A stretch of 64,000 bases of DNA from contig JAUYMU010000113.1 of NCBI GenBank assembly GCA_030698405.1, positions 1-64,000 of the forward strand. The letters run 5' to 3'. Positions 24,560 to 34,137 of the stretch are shown one piece after another. Each line of letters begins with the position of its first letter. The first letter of the stretch is position 1. The DNA comes from Bacteroidota bacterium. GTDB lineage: Bacteria > Bacteroidota > Bacteroidia > Bacteroidales > Prolixibacteraceae. The notes under the pieces were generated by a model. It was not told the origin of the DNA. It was given only the letters and a program-made list of their open reading frames with translations, and made no database searches. The position numbers were made by a program, and so were the translations under genes.

Positions 24560-25909
24560 ATGAATAAATCACTCCTTATTCTCAAACGCGAATACCTTAC
24601 ACGGGTAAAGAAAAAATCGTTCATTATCATGACATTGCTGGTTCCGGTAATAATGGCTGCATTGACAATTCTGCCTGCATATCTGGCTACAATGGATGAT
24701 TCTGAAGAACGCACCATTGCCGTTTACGATCCTACAAGTCTTATTCTGAACAAAATAGAAAGCACCGAATTCACCAAGTTCCATTATATTCCGGAGCAGG
24801 AGTACAATGAATTAAACAAAAATTTCAAATCGGGAAAGTTCTATGCTTTGCTTTTTGTCCCGACGAATATCCTGACTACCAATCAGGCTGAGTTGATTTC
24901 TGACAAACAGATCACTTTCGATATTAAAAACCTGATTTCAGACCGGATAGAAAATATCATCGAAAGCGAAAAGCGGCAACAGGTAATCAACGAAACCGGA
25001 GTGCCTGATCTGGAAAAGAAACTGGCTGCAACACGAACACGGATCAAACTGAATACCATCAAATTGGGCGATAAAGGCGAAGCAGTGAAAAGCTCGACAG
25101 AAATGGCAATGGCCATTGGCTATGCAGCCGGATTTCTGATTTACATGTTTGTCTTCATCTACGGAACAATGGTGATGAAGGGAGTTATGGAAGAAAAATC
25201 GAGCAGGATTGTGGAAGTCATCATTTCATCGGTAAAACCATTTCAACTTTTATTCGGTAAAATTATCGGAATTGGTCTGGTTGGATTGACGCAAATTGCT
25301 ATCTGGATTGTGCTTGGAACAGCAATTATAACTGGAGTTGCAGCTTATATGGGTCAAGGATCGGCTGAAACGGCTATTCAGGCTCAGAATATAATGTCGG
25401 GTAGTCAGGCAATGGAACAAATGGGTGCTGCCAGTCCGGTGAAAGAAAATATGGTATTGGATATTATCCAAATGGTCGGCAACCTGAATATTCCGCTGAT
25501 TATATTTGCTTTGTTCTTCTATTTCATCGGAGGGTTCCTACTTTATGCTTCACTGATGGGGGCTATCGGATCGGCCGTTGACAGCGATGAAGATGCCCAG
25601 CAAATGATGCTTCCGGTAACAATGCCACTGATTTTTTCAATCATCATTCTGTTTGCAGTTGCTAAAAATCCGGAAGGGCCGCTTGCTTTCTGGGCATCAA
25701 TGATACCATTTACATCGCCTGTAACCATGATGGTTCGGATTCCCTACGGTATTCCGGCATGGGAGATCCTTTTATCGATGAGCATTCTGGTTGGAACCAT
25801 TTTAGGTACAATATGGGTAGCAGGAAAAATCTATCGTACCGGAATCCTGATGTACGGAAAAAAGGTCACTCTTAAAGAAATTGGAAAGTGGTTATTTTAT
25901 AAAAATTAA
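24560..25909 (+). CDS. ABC-2 type transporter permease
   Basis: A 449-residue inner-membrane permease, NatB-like. There is one membrane helix near residues 20-42, an extracytoplasmic domain (about 45-185, including the coiled [21 protein letters not shown]), and then five or six helices: [69 protein letters not shown] and [19 protein letters not shown]. The motif [27 protein letters not shown] is typical of the ABC2_membrane_3 family. It works with the ATPase just upstream. A clear terminator follows at 25917. Confidence 0.92.
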   Translation: MNKSLLILKREYLTRVKKKSFIIMTLLVPVIMAALTILPAYLATMDDSEERTIAVYDPTSLILNKIESTEFTKFHYIPEQEYNELNKNFKSGKFYALLFVPTNILTTNQAELISDKQITFDIKNLISDRIENIIESEKRQQVINETGVPDLEKKLAATRTRIKLNTIKLGDKGEAVKSSTEMAMAIGYAAGFLIYMFVFIYGTMVMKGVMEEKSSRIVEVIISSVKPFQLLFGKIIGIGLVGLTQIAIWIVLGTAIITGVAAYMGQGSAETAIQAQNIMSGSQAMEQMGAASPVKENMVLDIIQMVGNLNIPLIIFALFFYFIGGFLLYASLMGAIGSAVDSDEDAQQMMLPVTMPLIFSIIILFAVAKNPEGPLAFWASMIPFTSPVTMMVRIPYGIPAWEILLSMSILVGTILGTIWVAGKIYRTGILMYGKKVTLKEIGKWLFYKN

Positions 25910-25916
25910 ATTGGGG

Positions 25917-25943
25917 CCTTCCGAACATCGGGAGGTTTTTTTT
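25917..25943 (+). terminator. Intrinsic terminator after the ABC permease
   Basis: Stem CCTTCCGA / TCGGGAGG (one wobble pair) with a 3-base loop, followed by eight T (25936-25943). It sits 8 bases after the stop and separates the exporter from cysK. Confidence 0.9.
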
Positions 25944-25971
25944 GTTTAAAACACTAAAAAAGGACAACATC

Positions 25972-26883
25972 ATGAAAGTAAATAACATTTTGGAAACCAT
26001 TGGCAATAGTCCACTGGTAAGAGTTAACAATTTGTATCCCGCAGGATTTGAAGTATATGTAAAACTTGAAAAAACCAATCCGGGAGGCAGTATCAAAGAC
26101 AGGATTGCGCTTTCGATGGTTGAAGATGCGGAGGCAAAAGGAATTTTAAAGCCCGGCAGTGTATTGATTGAACCTACTTCAGGAAATACAGGAATTGGTT
26201 TGGCACTTGTTGCAGCAGTAAAAAAATACAAACTGATTTTGGTAATGCCCGAATCGATGAGTGTTGAACGCAGAAGAATCCTGACTGCCTACGGCGCTGA
26301 ACTTGTATTAACTCCGCGCGAACTGGGAATGAAAGGCGCGATTGCCAAAGCAGTTGAACTTGCAGCAGAAACGCCCGACTCATGGATTCCTTCGCAATTT
26401 GACAATGAAGCCAACATTACTGCTCACAGAGAAAAAACTGCACAGGAAATTCTTGCCGATTTTCCTGAAGGTTTTGATTACCTGATCACAGGCGTTGGTA
26501 CCGGCGGGCACATTTCAGGAGTTTCCGAGGTATTAAAACAGAAATTTCCAAACCTAAAAACGTTTGCTGTCGAGCCTGAACTTTCGCCTGTAATCAGCGG
26601 CGGATCTCCCGGCCCACATCCGATTCAGGGAATTGGTGCAGGATTTATTCCGGTCAATCTTAAAACAGAATTTCTGGATGGCGTAATAAAGGTTTCGAAA
26701 GACGAAGCATTTGATTATGCCCGCCGCGCAGCCAAAGAAGAAGGCTTATTTGTGGGTATTTCGTCAGGAGCTTCGTTTGCAGCTGTTGCCAAAAAGATTT
26801 CAGAATTGCCTGTAGGTTCAAAAATACTCACCTTTTCTTACGATACCGGTGAAAGATATTTATCCATCGAAGGGTTATTTTAA
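25972..26883 (+). CDS. cysK: Cysteine synthase A (O-acetylserine sulfhydrylase)
   Basis: PLP enzyme making cysteine from O-acetylserine and sulfide. The protein has 303 residues from the ATG at 25972 ([16 protein letters not shown]); an upstream in-frame start at 25942 lies in the T run of the preceding terminator. PLP-binding Lys42 is in [10 protein letters not shown], the substrate loop is [13 protein letters not shown], the phosphate-binding loop is [11 protein letters not shown], and the C-terminal serine loop is [11 protein letters not shown]. It stands alone between two terminators. No cysE or sulfate genes are nearby. The CysK versus CysM distinction is by overall similarity to CysK ([22 protein letters not shown]). 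Confidence 0.95.
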   Translation: MKVNNILETIGNSPLVRVNNLYPAGFEVYVKLEKTNPGGSIKDRIALSMVEDAEAKGILKPGSVLIEPTSGNTGIGLALVAAVKKYKLILVMPESMSVERRRILTAYGAELVLTPRELGMKGAIAKAVELAAETPDSWIPSQFDNEANITAHREKTAQEILADFPEGFDYLITGVGTGGHISGVSEVLKQKFPNLKTFAVEPELSPVISGGSPGPHPIQGIGAGFIPVNLKTEFLDGVIKVSKDEAFDYARRAAKEEGLFVGISSGASFAAVAKKISELPVGSKILTFSYDTGERYLSIEGLF

Positions 26884-26909
26884 TTGAACGTATCACTTTT
26901 ACACAATAG

Positions 26910-26934
26910 AAAGGCTGGTTATACCGGCCTTTTT
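26910..26934 (+). terminator. Intrinsic terminator of cysK
   Basis: A 9-bp stem AAAGGCTGG / CCGGCCTTT (one wobble) with a 5-base loop and T run, 27 bases after the stop. Confidence 0.9.
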
Positions 26935-26967
26935 GCTGTTTCATCCTAAAAATTAGAAAGTACGTGT

Positions 26968-26975
26968 TATCTTTG
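26968..26975 (+). promoter_or_regulatory. Putative -7 box of the ZIP transporter gene
   Basis: TATCTTTG is an exact TAnnTTTG match, 58 bases ahead of the ATG at 27033. No metal-responsive riboswitch fold was recognised in the leader. Confidence 0.55.
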
Positions 26976-27032
26976 TGATTAAAGTAAAATAATGCTTTTG
27001 CCCGAAAACATAATTTATAACAACAACAATAT

Positions 27033-27848
27033 ATGGATCTGGACTTTTTACTGGATTATAACCCGGTTCTATTGGCACTTTTTGCTACTTTATTCACCTG
27101 GGGTTTTACAGCACTTGGATCTTCCCTGGTTTTTTTCTTTAAATCAATCAATCAAAAAGTTTTAAATTCAATGCTGGGTTTTGCAGCAGGTGTAATGATT
27201 GCCGCTAGTTTTTGGTCGCTTCTAAAACCTGCAATTGAAATGGCTGAAGTAAATGGTTCTATTCCATGGGTTCCTGCTGTGGTTGGGTTTTTATGTGGCG
27301 GGGCATTTTTACTGCTCGTTGATAAGATATTGCCTCACTTACACATGGGGCTCTCAACCGACAAAGCAGAAGGTATTAAAACTTCCTGGCAACGAAGTGT
27401 ACTGCTTGTTCTTGCCATAACGCTTCACAATATACCCGAAGGTCTTGCAATTGGCGTTGCTTTTGGTGCACTTGCAAACAACCCGGATGCGGGCATGCTT
27501 GCTGGTGCAGTTGCTTTGGCCATTGGTATTGGATTACAGAATTTTCCAGAAGGTGCAGCTGTATCTATCCCTTTGCGACGTGAAGGGTTTTCCCGGTTAA
27601 AAGCTTTTAATTATGGACAATTATCGGGGATGGTAGAACCAATATCAGGAGTAATTGGCGCATACCTTGTATTGTCAATAACTCCTCTGCTTCCTTATGC
27701 TTTATCATTTGCGGCAGGTGCGATGATTTTTGTAGTTGTTGAAGAATTAATTCCAGAATCACAATCCGGAAATGAAACAGACTTCTCTACCATTGGAGCT
27801 ATGCTTGGCTTTGCTACGATGATGATGCTTGATGTCTCACTTGGCTAA
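27033..27848 (+). CDS. ZIP family metal transporter
   Basis: A 271-residue inner-membrane divalent-cation (zinc, iron or manganese) importer of the GufA/ZupT type. Eight hydrophobic segments can be read. The two pore-forming helices carry HNIPEGLAIGVAFG (about 131-144) and NFPEGAAVSIPL (about 170-181), the metal-binding motifs of ZIP proteins. A third motif EELIPESQ is near 232. The histidine-rich cytoplasmic loop seen in some members is absent. It appears to be transcribed alone from the box at 26968. Confidence 0.94.
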   Translation: MDLDFLLDYNPVLLALFATLFTWGFTALGSSLVFFFKSINQKVLNSMLGFAAGVMIAASFWSLLKPAIEMAEVNGSIPWVPAVVGFLCGGAFLLLVDKILPHLHMGLSTDKAEGIKTSWQRSVLLVLAITLHNIPEGLAIGVAFGALANNPDAGMLAGAVALAIGIGLQNFPEGAAVSIPLRREGFSRLKAFNYGQLSGMVEPISGVIGAYLVLSITPLLPYALSFAAGAMIFVVVEELIPESQSGNETDFSTIGAMLGFATMMMLDVSLG

Positions 27849-27933
27849 ATTTACAGGATTAAAAAAATCAGGACAAACACAAAAAACAAGCATCAGAAAA
27901 ATAGAACAAAAGCATTGATTCACAACACATTTC

Positions 27934-28854
27934 ATGTATAATCGAATTGCAATCATCGACCTCGGAACCAATACCTGCAACCTTCTGATTGCTGAACATG
28001 ACAATTCTAATTATCACATTCTGTATCAGGGAAAAGAAGTTGTAAAACTTGGAAAAAACGGAATCGATAAAAATCAGCTGACACCAGACGGTTTGGAAAG
28101 GGCGATTCAGGCAATTCGGAAACATCAGGAAAGAATTGAAAAATACAATGTTTCAGAAGTTGTGACCATCGCCACATCTGCCATCAGAGAGGCAACAAAC
28201 AAAGACTGGTTTCAGGAAGAAATAAAAACACGCACAGGGCTTGAATTGCAGATAATTTCAGGAGACAAAGAAGCCAACCTGATTTTTAAAGGCGTAAAAC
28301 TGGCTTTTAGCGAAATTGAAGATCATTCCCTCATTCTTGACATTGGCGGAGGTAGCAATGAATTTATTCTGACCGACGCGGGTCAGTCAATCTGGAAAGA
28401 AAGTTTCCCACTCGGAATGGCCCGAATCATTGAAGAAATACCTCCCTCCGACCCTATTACTCCGGAAGAAATCACAAAAATAAACAACTGGTTTGAAAGC
28501 CGGCTTGAACCATTGTGGAATCGGCTGCAAAATGTAAGTGTAGGAATGATGATTGGCTGTTCTGGCGCTTTCGACACTTTGGCCGACCTGATTGACCAAA
28601 CCGATGCCGGAACCAAAACCCGCATCAGGCAGGAAATTGCAATAAATGACTTTTACCTCAGTTATGAAAAACTAATTGCATCAACAACTTCCGACCGGAT
28701 GAAAATGAAAGGCATGGAATCCATTCGTATTGAGATGATTGTTCCTTCTGTGATTTTCATAAAAATGGTAATCGAAAGGTTAAAAATTCACAAAATCTTT
28801 CAAACTGACTTTGCCCTGCGGGAAGGTGTTTTATACGAGCATATTTTCAACTAA
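27934..28854 (+). CDS. Ppx/GppA family phosphatase
   Basis: Cytoplasmic exopolyphosphatase or guanosine pentaphosphate phosphatase of the ASKHA superfamily, 306 residues. Phosphate-1 motif is IAIIDLGTNTCNLLIAE, phosphate-2 is LILDIGGGSNEFIL (about 130-143), and the acidic catalytic region is VTIATSAIREATN (about 72-85). At 306 residues it has only the catalytic N-terminal region and lacks the HD-like C-terminal domain of long Ppx. Which nucleotide or polyphosphate it cleaves cannot be told. The response regulator gene begins 36 bases further on with no visible terminator, so both are likely to be on one transcript. Confidence 0.93.
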   Translation: MYNRIAIIDLGTNTCNLLIAEHDNSNYHILYQGKEVVKLGKNGIDKNQLTPDGLERAIQAIRKHQERIEKYNVSEVVTIATSAIREATNKDWFQEEIKTRTGLELQIISGDKEANLIFKGVKLAFSEIEDHSLILDIGGGSNEFILTDAGQSIWKESFPLGMARIIEEIPPSDPITPEEITKINNWFESRLEPLWNRLQNVSVGMMIGCSGAFDTLADLIDQTDAGTKTRIRQEIAINDFYLSYEKLIASTTSDRMKMKGMESIRIEMIVPSVIFIKMVIERLKIHKIFQTDFALREGVLYEHIFN

Positions 28855-28890
28855 ATTTGACCATTCATTTTAAGGATTAAAATTACGCGC

Positions 28891-30054
28891 ATGTCGAAAA
28901 TATTAGTGATTGATGACGAACGGAGCATTCGGAATACTTTAAAAGATATTTTAGAATTCGAAAAATACCAGGTCGAACTGGCCGAAGATGGGTTTAAAGC
29001 CATTGAACTGTTGAAAACAACTGATTTTGACGTCGTACTGTGTGATATAAAAATGCCGGGAATGGATGGCATTGAAGTACTGCAAAAGATCGAAGAAATT
29101 AAACCGGATACTCCGGTGGTGATGATTTCGGGTCACGGAAACATCGACACAGCTGTTGAATCGATTAAAAAAGGGGCATTCGATTTCATTGAAAAACCGC
29201 TCGATTTGAACCGGCTTCTGATCACCCTGCGCAACGCCATGGACAAATCGACCCTGATTACCGAAACAAAGGTATTGCGTAAAAAAGCCAGTAAACGTTT
29301 CGATATTGTTGGGAATTCGGCTTCCATTCAAAAAGTAATCGACATGGTTGACCGTGTTGCACCTACCGATGCACGTGTTTTAATTACAGGATCGAACGGA
29401 ACCGGGAAAGAACTGGTTGCCCGCCGTTTACACGAAAAGAGCAACCGGTCTGAAGCATCGTTTATAGAAGTTAATTGCGCGGCCATTCCTTCAGAACTTA
29501 TTGAAAGCGAATTGTTTGGCCATGAAAAAGGGGCTTTTACTTCCGCAATAAAACAACGCAAGGGAAAGTTTGAACAGGCGACCGGAGGGACTATTTTTCT
29601 GGATGAAATAGGCGACATGAGTCTGTCGGCCCAAGCCAAAGTATTGCGTGTTTTGCAGGAAAGCATTATCACACGGGTGGGTGGCGACGCCCAGATTAAA
29701 GTGGATGTTCGCGTAATTGCAGCCACCAACAAGAATCTGGCACACGAAATTGAGAAGAATAACTTCAGGGAAGACTTGTACCACCGCTTGAGTGTTATCC
29801 TGATTCATGTGCCTGATTTAAACGACAGGGTGGAAGATATTCCAATCCTGTGCAATTATTTCATCGATTTAATTTGTGTGGAATACGGAATGCCACAGAA
29901 AACAATTGAAGATGCCGCAATTGCCGAACTTCAAAAAATAAAGTGGACTGGCAATATCCGCGAATTCAGGAACGTAATTGAGCGCCTGATAATTTTGTGC
30001 GATAAAACCATTACCAAAGAAGATGTTTTAACCTACGCCATTACAGGCAAATGA
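28891..30054 (+). CDS. Sigma-54-dependent response regulator lacking a DNA-binding domain
   Basis: A 387-residue NtrC-type regulator. The receiver domain covers about residues 1-120, with acidic Asp9/Asp10 and phosphoacceptor Asp52 in VVLCDIKMPG. The AAA+ domain covers about 135-375: Walker A GSNGTGKE (167-174), ESELFGHEKGAFTSA with the sigma-54-contacting loop as GAFTSA rather than GAFTGA (214-219), Walker B TIFLDEIGD (234-242) and arginine-finger region NFREDLYHRL. It ends at ITKEDVLTYAITGK with no Fis-type HTH. The stop is only 4 bases from the convergent kinase gene, so no domain is hidden downstream. Such a protein would activate sigma-54 RNA polymerase from solution or through another DNA-binding partner. 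It is probably cotranscribed with the Ppx gene. Confidence 0.93.
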   Translation: MSKILVIDDERSIRNTLKDILEFEKYQVELAEDGFKAIELLKTTDFDVVLCDIKMPGMDGIEVLQKIEEIKPDTPVVMISGHGNIDTAVESIKKGAFDFIEKPLDLNRLLITLRNAMDKSTLITETKVLRKKASKRFDIVGNSASIQKVIDMVDRVAPTDARVLITGSNGTGKELVARRLHEKSNRSEASFIEVNCAAIPSELIESELFGHEKGAFTSAIKQRKGKFEQATGGTIFLDEIGDMSLSAQAKVLRVLQESIITRVGGDAQIKVDVRVIAATNKNLAHEIEKNNFREDLYHRLSVILIHVPDLNDRVEDIPILCNYFIDLICVEYGMPQKTIEDAAIAELQKIKWTGNIREFRNVIERLIILCDKTITKEDVLTYAITGK

Positions 30055-30058
30055 AAAA

Positions 30059-33000
30059 TTACGTCGATTTAAGTGTGAAATAAAAGGTACTTCCTTTGCC
30101 AACTTCACTTTCAGCCCAAATGTAGCCACCTTGTTTTTCCACAAAATCCCTGCTGAGCAGTAAACCAAGCCCTGTACTTGGTTCGCCTTCAGTTCCGGGT
30201 CTGCTGGTATTTTTATCTATTTTGAAAAGGTTTGTGACCATCTCTTTTTTCATCCCGATACCTGTATCTGTGACCGATACTTCAACGGTATTATTTTCGA
30301 ATGTTTTGGCGCTGATGAAAACCTTGCCTCCTTTTGGGGTGAATTTTACTGCATTCGAGGTTAGGTTCCTGATAATTGAACTGAGCATGTTTTTATCGGC
30401 AATAACTACCAGTTTATCCGGAATATCCACCACTATGGAAATTGATTTGTTGCGTGCCGATTGATGGAACAATTCTGAAGATTCTTTCAGAATATCATTC
30501 AGAATAAGTTTTTCAGGATTAAAAGCAATTAAACCACGTTGCATTTGCGACCACTCGAGCAGGTTGCCAAGTAATTCGAAGAGATTCGCAGCTGAACTTT
30601 TCATGGCTCCGGCCATTTCCTGAATCTCATTAAGCGTAAATGATTGCAACCCTTCTGCCATTAATTCAGTCAATCCCAGGAAAGAACTTAATGGTCCGCG
30701 AACGTCGTGCGAGATAATCGAGAAAAATTTATCCTTTTCGGAATTGATCACCTGCAACTCTTCATTCTTGACTAACAGCTCTTCATTTTTTTGTTTCAGT
30801 TCAAAGGTTTGTTCCTCCACTTTTCTTTCCAGAATATGTTTTTGGTGTTCCAGTTCATGTCCCCTCCATTTTATGAAGCTAAAAATGAGTACAACAAAAA
30901 CAATTGACATAAGCGCATAAAACCACCATGTGTTCCACCAGGGTGGACGAATAGTAAACGGATAGTGGTATTCATTGCTCCAAATTCCTTCACTATTCAT
31001 GGCTTTTACCTTGAATTGATAATCACCCGGTTCAAGGTTGCCAAAAGACACATCAGTCCGGTCGGTTAAAGCGCTCCAGTTTTCGTAAAGTCCCGCAAGC
31101 TGGTACTGATACTTAATTTTAGAGTTTTGTTTGTGCGAAATACCAATGAAGCTAAAGGTCAGAAAATTGTTATTGTATGCCAGACTTAAATTTTCAGGCT
31201 GATAATACCATTTTGACACATTGTTAAATTTAAAATCCGCTATCCTGACTCCATTGCCCAGTAATAAACTGGTATCCATCTTATTTTCAAGGACGATCCA
31301 TGGAATATTTTCGTTGAATAGCTGAATATTAGTAAGCTGAATGTTGGGTGCAACAGTGTCATGCACCTCCGCTTCAGGATAAATGGCCGTCAAACGGTTG
31401 CTGGAACCGATCCAAACGGTTCCCGACCGATCTTCAAATAAAGCGCCTATATTGCATCCAATTCCCAAAAATCCATCTTCATAGGAATAGCTTTTGAAAA
31501 GTGGACCTTCCGGTTGTGCAGATTTTTTCAGGAACTTTCCGGGTTCAATTATATTGGGGCCTAAGCGGGTACCCATCCAAATTTTTCCATGTTTATCTTC
31601 AAACAGGCTGGTGATATAATTATTGGTCAAACCTTCCTTTTCAGAAAATGTAGTAAAGAATTTGCCATCGTACCTGGTGATCCCAGCCCCTGAAGTTCCA
31701 AACCACAAATTCCCCGAATGATCCTGCATAATGCTTGCAACCGCATTATGACTAAGTCCTTCATTTACAGAGAAGCGTGTAAATGCTTTTCCGTCATATC
31801 TGGTCAATCCGTTGTCATCACTTCCAAACCAGAGCATTCCGTTTTTATCTTCAAGCATACTCAACACTTTGTCGCTGCCAAGACCCGATTTTTTTGAATA
31901 ATTGACGAATTTTTCGCCATCAAATTTGGAAACTCCCCCACCATAACTGCCAAACCATAGGTTGCCATTACGATCCTGAAGTATGCTCCGAATTCCATTG
32001 AAGCACAAACCTTCATTTTGTGTGTAGTGATAGAAATATTTGCCATCGAATTTGGTAACTCCCATGCCATCAGTACCAAACCAGATATTGCCTTCGTTGT
32101 CTTCAAAAATACTGTAAATCCGTTCGTTTAGCAGCCCTTCCTTAAGCGAGTAGGAAGTTAAGTATTTACCATCGAATTTGGTTACACCGCCACTAAAAGT
32201 ACCGAACCAAAGATTATCCTGAATGTCCTGCATGATATTCAACACTTTGCCTTTGGCAAGACCTTCATTATCAGTAAAATGGTTAAAAAGATTGCCATTA
32301 AACTTTACCAAACCACCATCGCGCGTTCCAAACCACATACTACCCTGTTTGTCAATTAGTGAGCAACGGACATAATTATTGGTTAAGCCCTCTTTTTCAG
32401 TAAAATGAGTGAAATTATTGCCGTCAAACTTCGAAATCCCCCCTCCTGAAGTCCCAAACCACATCCATCCGTTTGCATCCTGAAGCATGCATAAAATATT
32501 GTTGTCGCTCAATCCTTGTATGTCGGTATATTGATAAAAATGGGTTCCGTCGTATTTTATTGCTCCGGTTTTGTAACTGCCAAACCACATATTTCCTTGT
32601 TTATCCTGAAAAAGCGACACAATCTGATTGCCCGGAAAGCCTTCTTTTTCATTGTAATTCATGAAGTTTTTACCATCGAATTTTGTAACACCATTGCCAA
32701 AAGTGCCAAACCAAATATTTCCATCTTTGTCCTGAAAAATAGTTCGGATTTGGTTGCTGCCCAGGCCTTCCTTATTGGTATAGTGGGCAAACACTTTTCC
32801 GTCGAACCTGGAAGCGCCACCACCCGAAGTGCCAAACCAGTAATTTCCGGCTTTATCCTGAGTAATCCAATTCACTATATTGTTGCTCAAACCATTCTTT
32901 TCGGTATAATGGGTAAAATGCTTGCCGTCGTAACGTGTTACACCACCACCAAAAGTTCCGAACCAGAGGTCGCCGGACTGGTCTTCCATCATGCATAAAA

Positions 33001-33565
33001 CAATGCTGTTACTTAACCCGCTTTTAACAGAAAAATGGGTAAGGTATTTGCCGTCGTAGCGCGTTACCCCATCGTCGTTGCTAAACCAAAGGTTTCCGTT
33101 GCGATCCTGCAACAAACATCTGATCTGATTGTGTTTTAAACCCTGAATAGTACCAAAGGCAGTAAAACTAAATGGATTAACATCCTTGCTGTATGCATCT
33201 TTGGCCAGCACAACTTCAGGAATTCCTGACAGGACAGAATGACCGGTTGAAATAATTTCTTTGGGGACGGCCAATCCGTCTTTTCCGGGAGTGCGAATTT
33301 CAGGAGTACCAGCCAATGTAATTTCGGGTTTTCCGCCAGGTTTTACATTATTGCCAACGGGTATTTTCTGCGATTTTCCGGCCAAAACCATGATGGGTTT
33401 TCCGGCAACAATCGTTAAAGGTTCAGAAATACTATCTTCCGGAATAACATATCCATGAGCTTCAACAGTTTTTGGCTTAATTGCAGTAGTATTCGGTTCA
33501 ACCTTCGTCCGGTTGCACGAGAAAAAGAGTATAAAAATTGAAAGCCAGATAACCTGCTTGTTCAT
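30059..33565 (-). CDS. Beta-propeller sensor histidine kinase (Reg_prop, Y_Y_Y, HisKA, HATPase)
   Basis: A 1168-residue membrane sensor from the ATG at 33565, which gives a lipobox-like signal IFILFFSC; a start seven codons earlier is less likely. After an unusual Gly/Pro-rich collar (about 30-115, with repeated AGxPxI words) come about 14 repeats of roughly 42 residues centred on WFGT/S..GG..YDG. These would form two seven-bladed propellers. Then a Y_Y_Y beta-sandwich (about 780-860), a membrane helix (WWFYALMSIVFVVLIFSF) and a coiled coil. HisKA has the phosphoacceptor in FSIISHDVRGPLSS (about residue 953), and HATPase has IRNLTSNAVKFT, DTGIGM and GLGLLLS. Unlike a classical HTCS there is no receiver or AraC domain. 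It is convergent with the sigma-54 regulator, its likely but unproven partner. Confidence 0.93.
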   Translation of the reverse strand: MNKQVIWLSIFILFFSCNRTKVEPNTTAIKPKTVEAHGYVIPEDSISEPLTIVAGKPIMVLAGKSQKIPVGNNVKPGGKPEITLAGTPEIRTPGKDGLAVPKEIISTGHSVLSGIPEVVLAKDAYSKDVNPFSFTAFGTIQGLKHNQIRCLLQDRNGNLWFSNDDGVTRYDGKYLTHFSVKSGLSNSIVLCMMEDQSGDLWFGTFGGGVTRYDGKHFTHYTEKNGLSNNIVNWITQDKAGNYWFGTSGGGASRFDGKVFAHYTNKEGLGSNQIRTIFQDKDGNIWFGTFGNGVTKFDGKNFMNYNEKEGFPGNQIVSLFQDKQGNMWFGSYKTGAIKYDGTHFYQYTDIQGLSDNNILCMLQDANGWMWFGTSGGGISKFDGNNFTHFTEKEGLTNNYVRCSLIDKQGSMWFGTRDGGLVKFNGNLFNHFTDNEGLAKGKVLNIMQDIQDNLWFGTFSGGVTKFDGKYLTSYSLKEGLLNERIYSIFEDNEGNIWFGTDGMGVTKFDGKYFYHYTQNEGLCFNGIRSILQDRNGNLWFGSYGGGVSKFDGEKFVNYSKKSGLGSDKVLSMLEDKNGMLWFGSDDNGLTRYDGKAFTRFSVNEGLSHNAVASIMQDHSGNLWFGTSGAGITRYDGKFFTTFSEKEGLTNNYITSLFEDKHGKIWMGTRLGPNIIEPGKFLKKSAQPEGPLFKSYSYEDGFLGIGCNIGALFEDRSGTVWIGSSNRLTAIYPEAEVHDTVAPNIQLTNIQLFNENIPWIVLENKMDTSLLLGNGVRIADFKFNNVSKWYYQPENLSLAYNNNFLTFSFIGISHKQNSKIKYQYQLAGLYENWSALTDRTDVSFGNLEPGDYQFKVKAMNSEGIWSNEYHYPFTIRPPWWNTWWFYALMSIVFVVLIFSFIKWRGHELEHQKHILERKVEEQTFELKQKNEELLVKNEELQVINSEKDKFFSIISHDVRGPLSSFLGLTELMAEGLQSFTLNEIQEMAGAMKSSAANLFELLGNLLEWSQMQRGLIAFNPEKLILNDILKESSELFHQSARNKSISIVVDIPDKLVVIADKNMLSSIIRNLTSNAVKFTPKGGKVFISAKTFENNTVEVSVTDTGIGMKKEMVTNLFKIDKNTSRPGTEGEPSTGLGLLLSRDFVEKQGGYIWAESEVGKGSTFYFTLKST

Positions 33566-33733
33566 AGTACAGTTGCAAAAAATCACTAAAATAATCTACC
33601 CCGGAGAATTTCTGATTGTTTCCCTGTCAAAAATTTAAATCCTGACTTAGGTTATTGAAGTGTAAATATATCAAAAGTTCCGGCAGCTGACCTATGAAAG
33701 GAGAAATGAGGGATAAATTGAAAACACAACCCG

Positions 33734-34111
33734 TTATTTTGCGGCCAACATCGGTTTATATTTGTCGCGGTAGTAATATGCCAGAAAAAGGTTTCCAACC
33801 ATCAGCAAAACTGCGATCAATAATGATGAAGGATCCAGAAATATATGAAAAAGCAGGATATTGAGGTTGATGGGGAAAATTACCACGGCAGCAAGAGGAA
33901 CAAACCTTCCGGAGAGAAATGCAATGGCACATAGAAGTTCAAATATTTTCACTGTTGTCATCAGATACACGGATGCTTCAATGCCTTCCATGAAAGTTTT
34001 AATGTCACCTGTAAGTTCAGGTTGCGGCACCAGTTTAAAGAAATATGCGATGGAAGCAAATGCGAACATAAGTCCCATCAGGACACGAATAATGATTGCT
34101 GCGATTTTCAT
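33734..34111 (-). CDS. DoxX family membrane protein
   Basis: A 125-residue inner-membrane protein with four hydrophobic helices: IIIRVLMGLMFAFASIAYF, VYLMTTVKIFELLCAIAFLSG, VPLAAVVIFPINLNILLFHIF and LLIAVLLMVGNLFLAYYY. The pattern GLMFAFASIAYFFKL...VKIFELLCAIAFLSGRFVPLA fits DoxX/DoxD-like proteins; function in most bacteria is unknown. It lies 26 bases after the SRPBCC gene, so the pair is likely an operon. Confidence 0.85.
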   Translation of the reverse strand: MKIAAIIIRVLMGLMFAFASIAYFFKLVPQPELTGDIKTFMEGIEASVYLMTTVKIFELLCAIAFLSGRFVPLAAVVIFPINLNILLFHIFLDPSSLLIAVLLMVGNLFLAYYYRDKYKPMLAAK

Positions 34112-34137
34112 ACGTTGCGATTTTAAGATTATTATTG

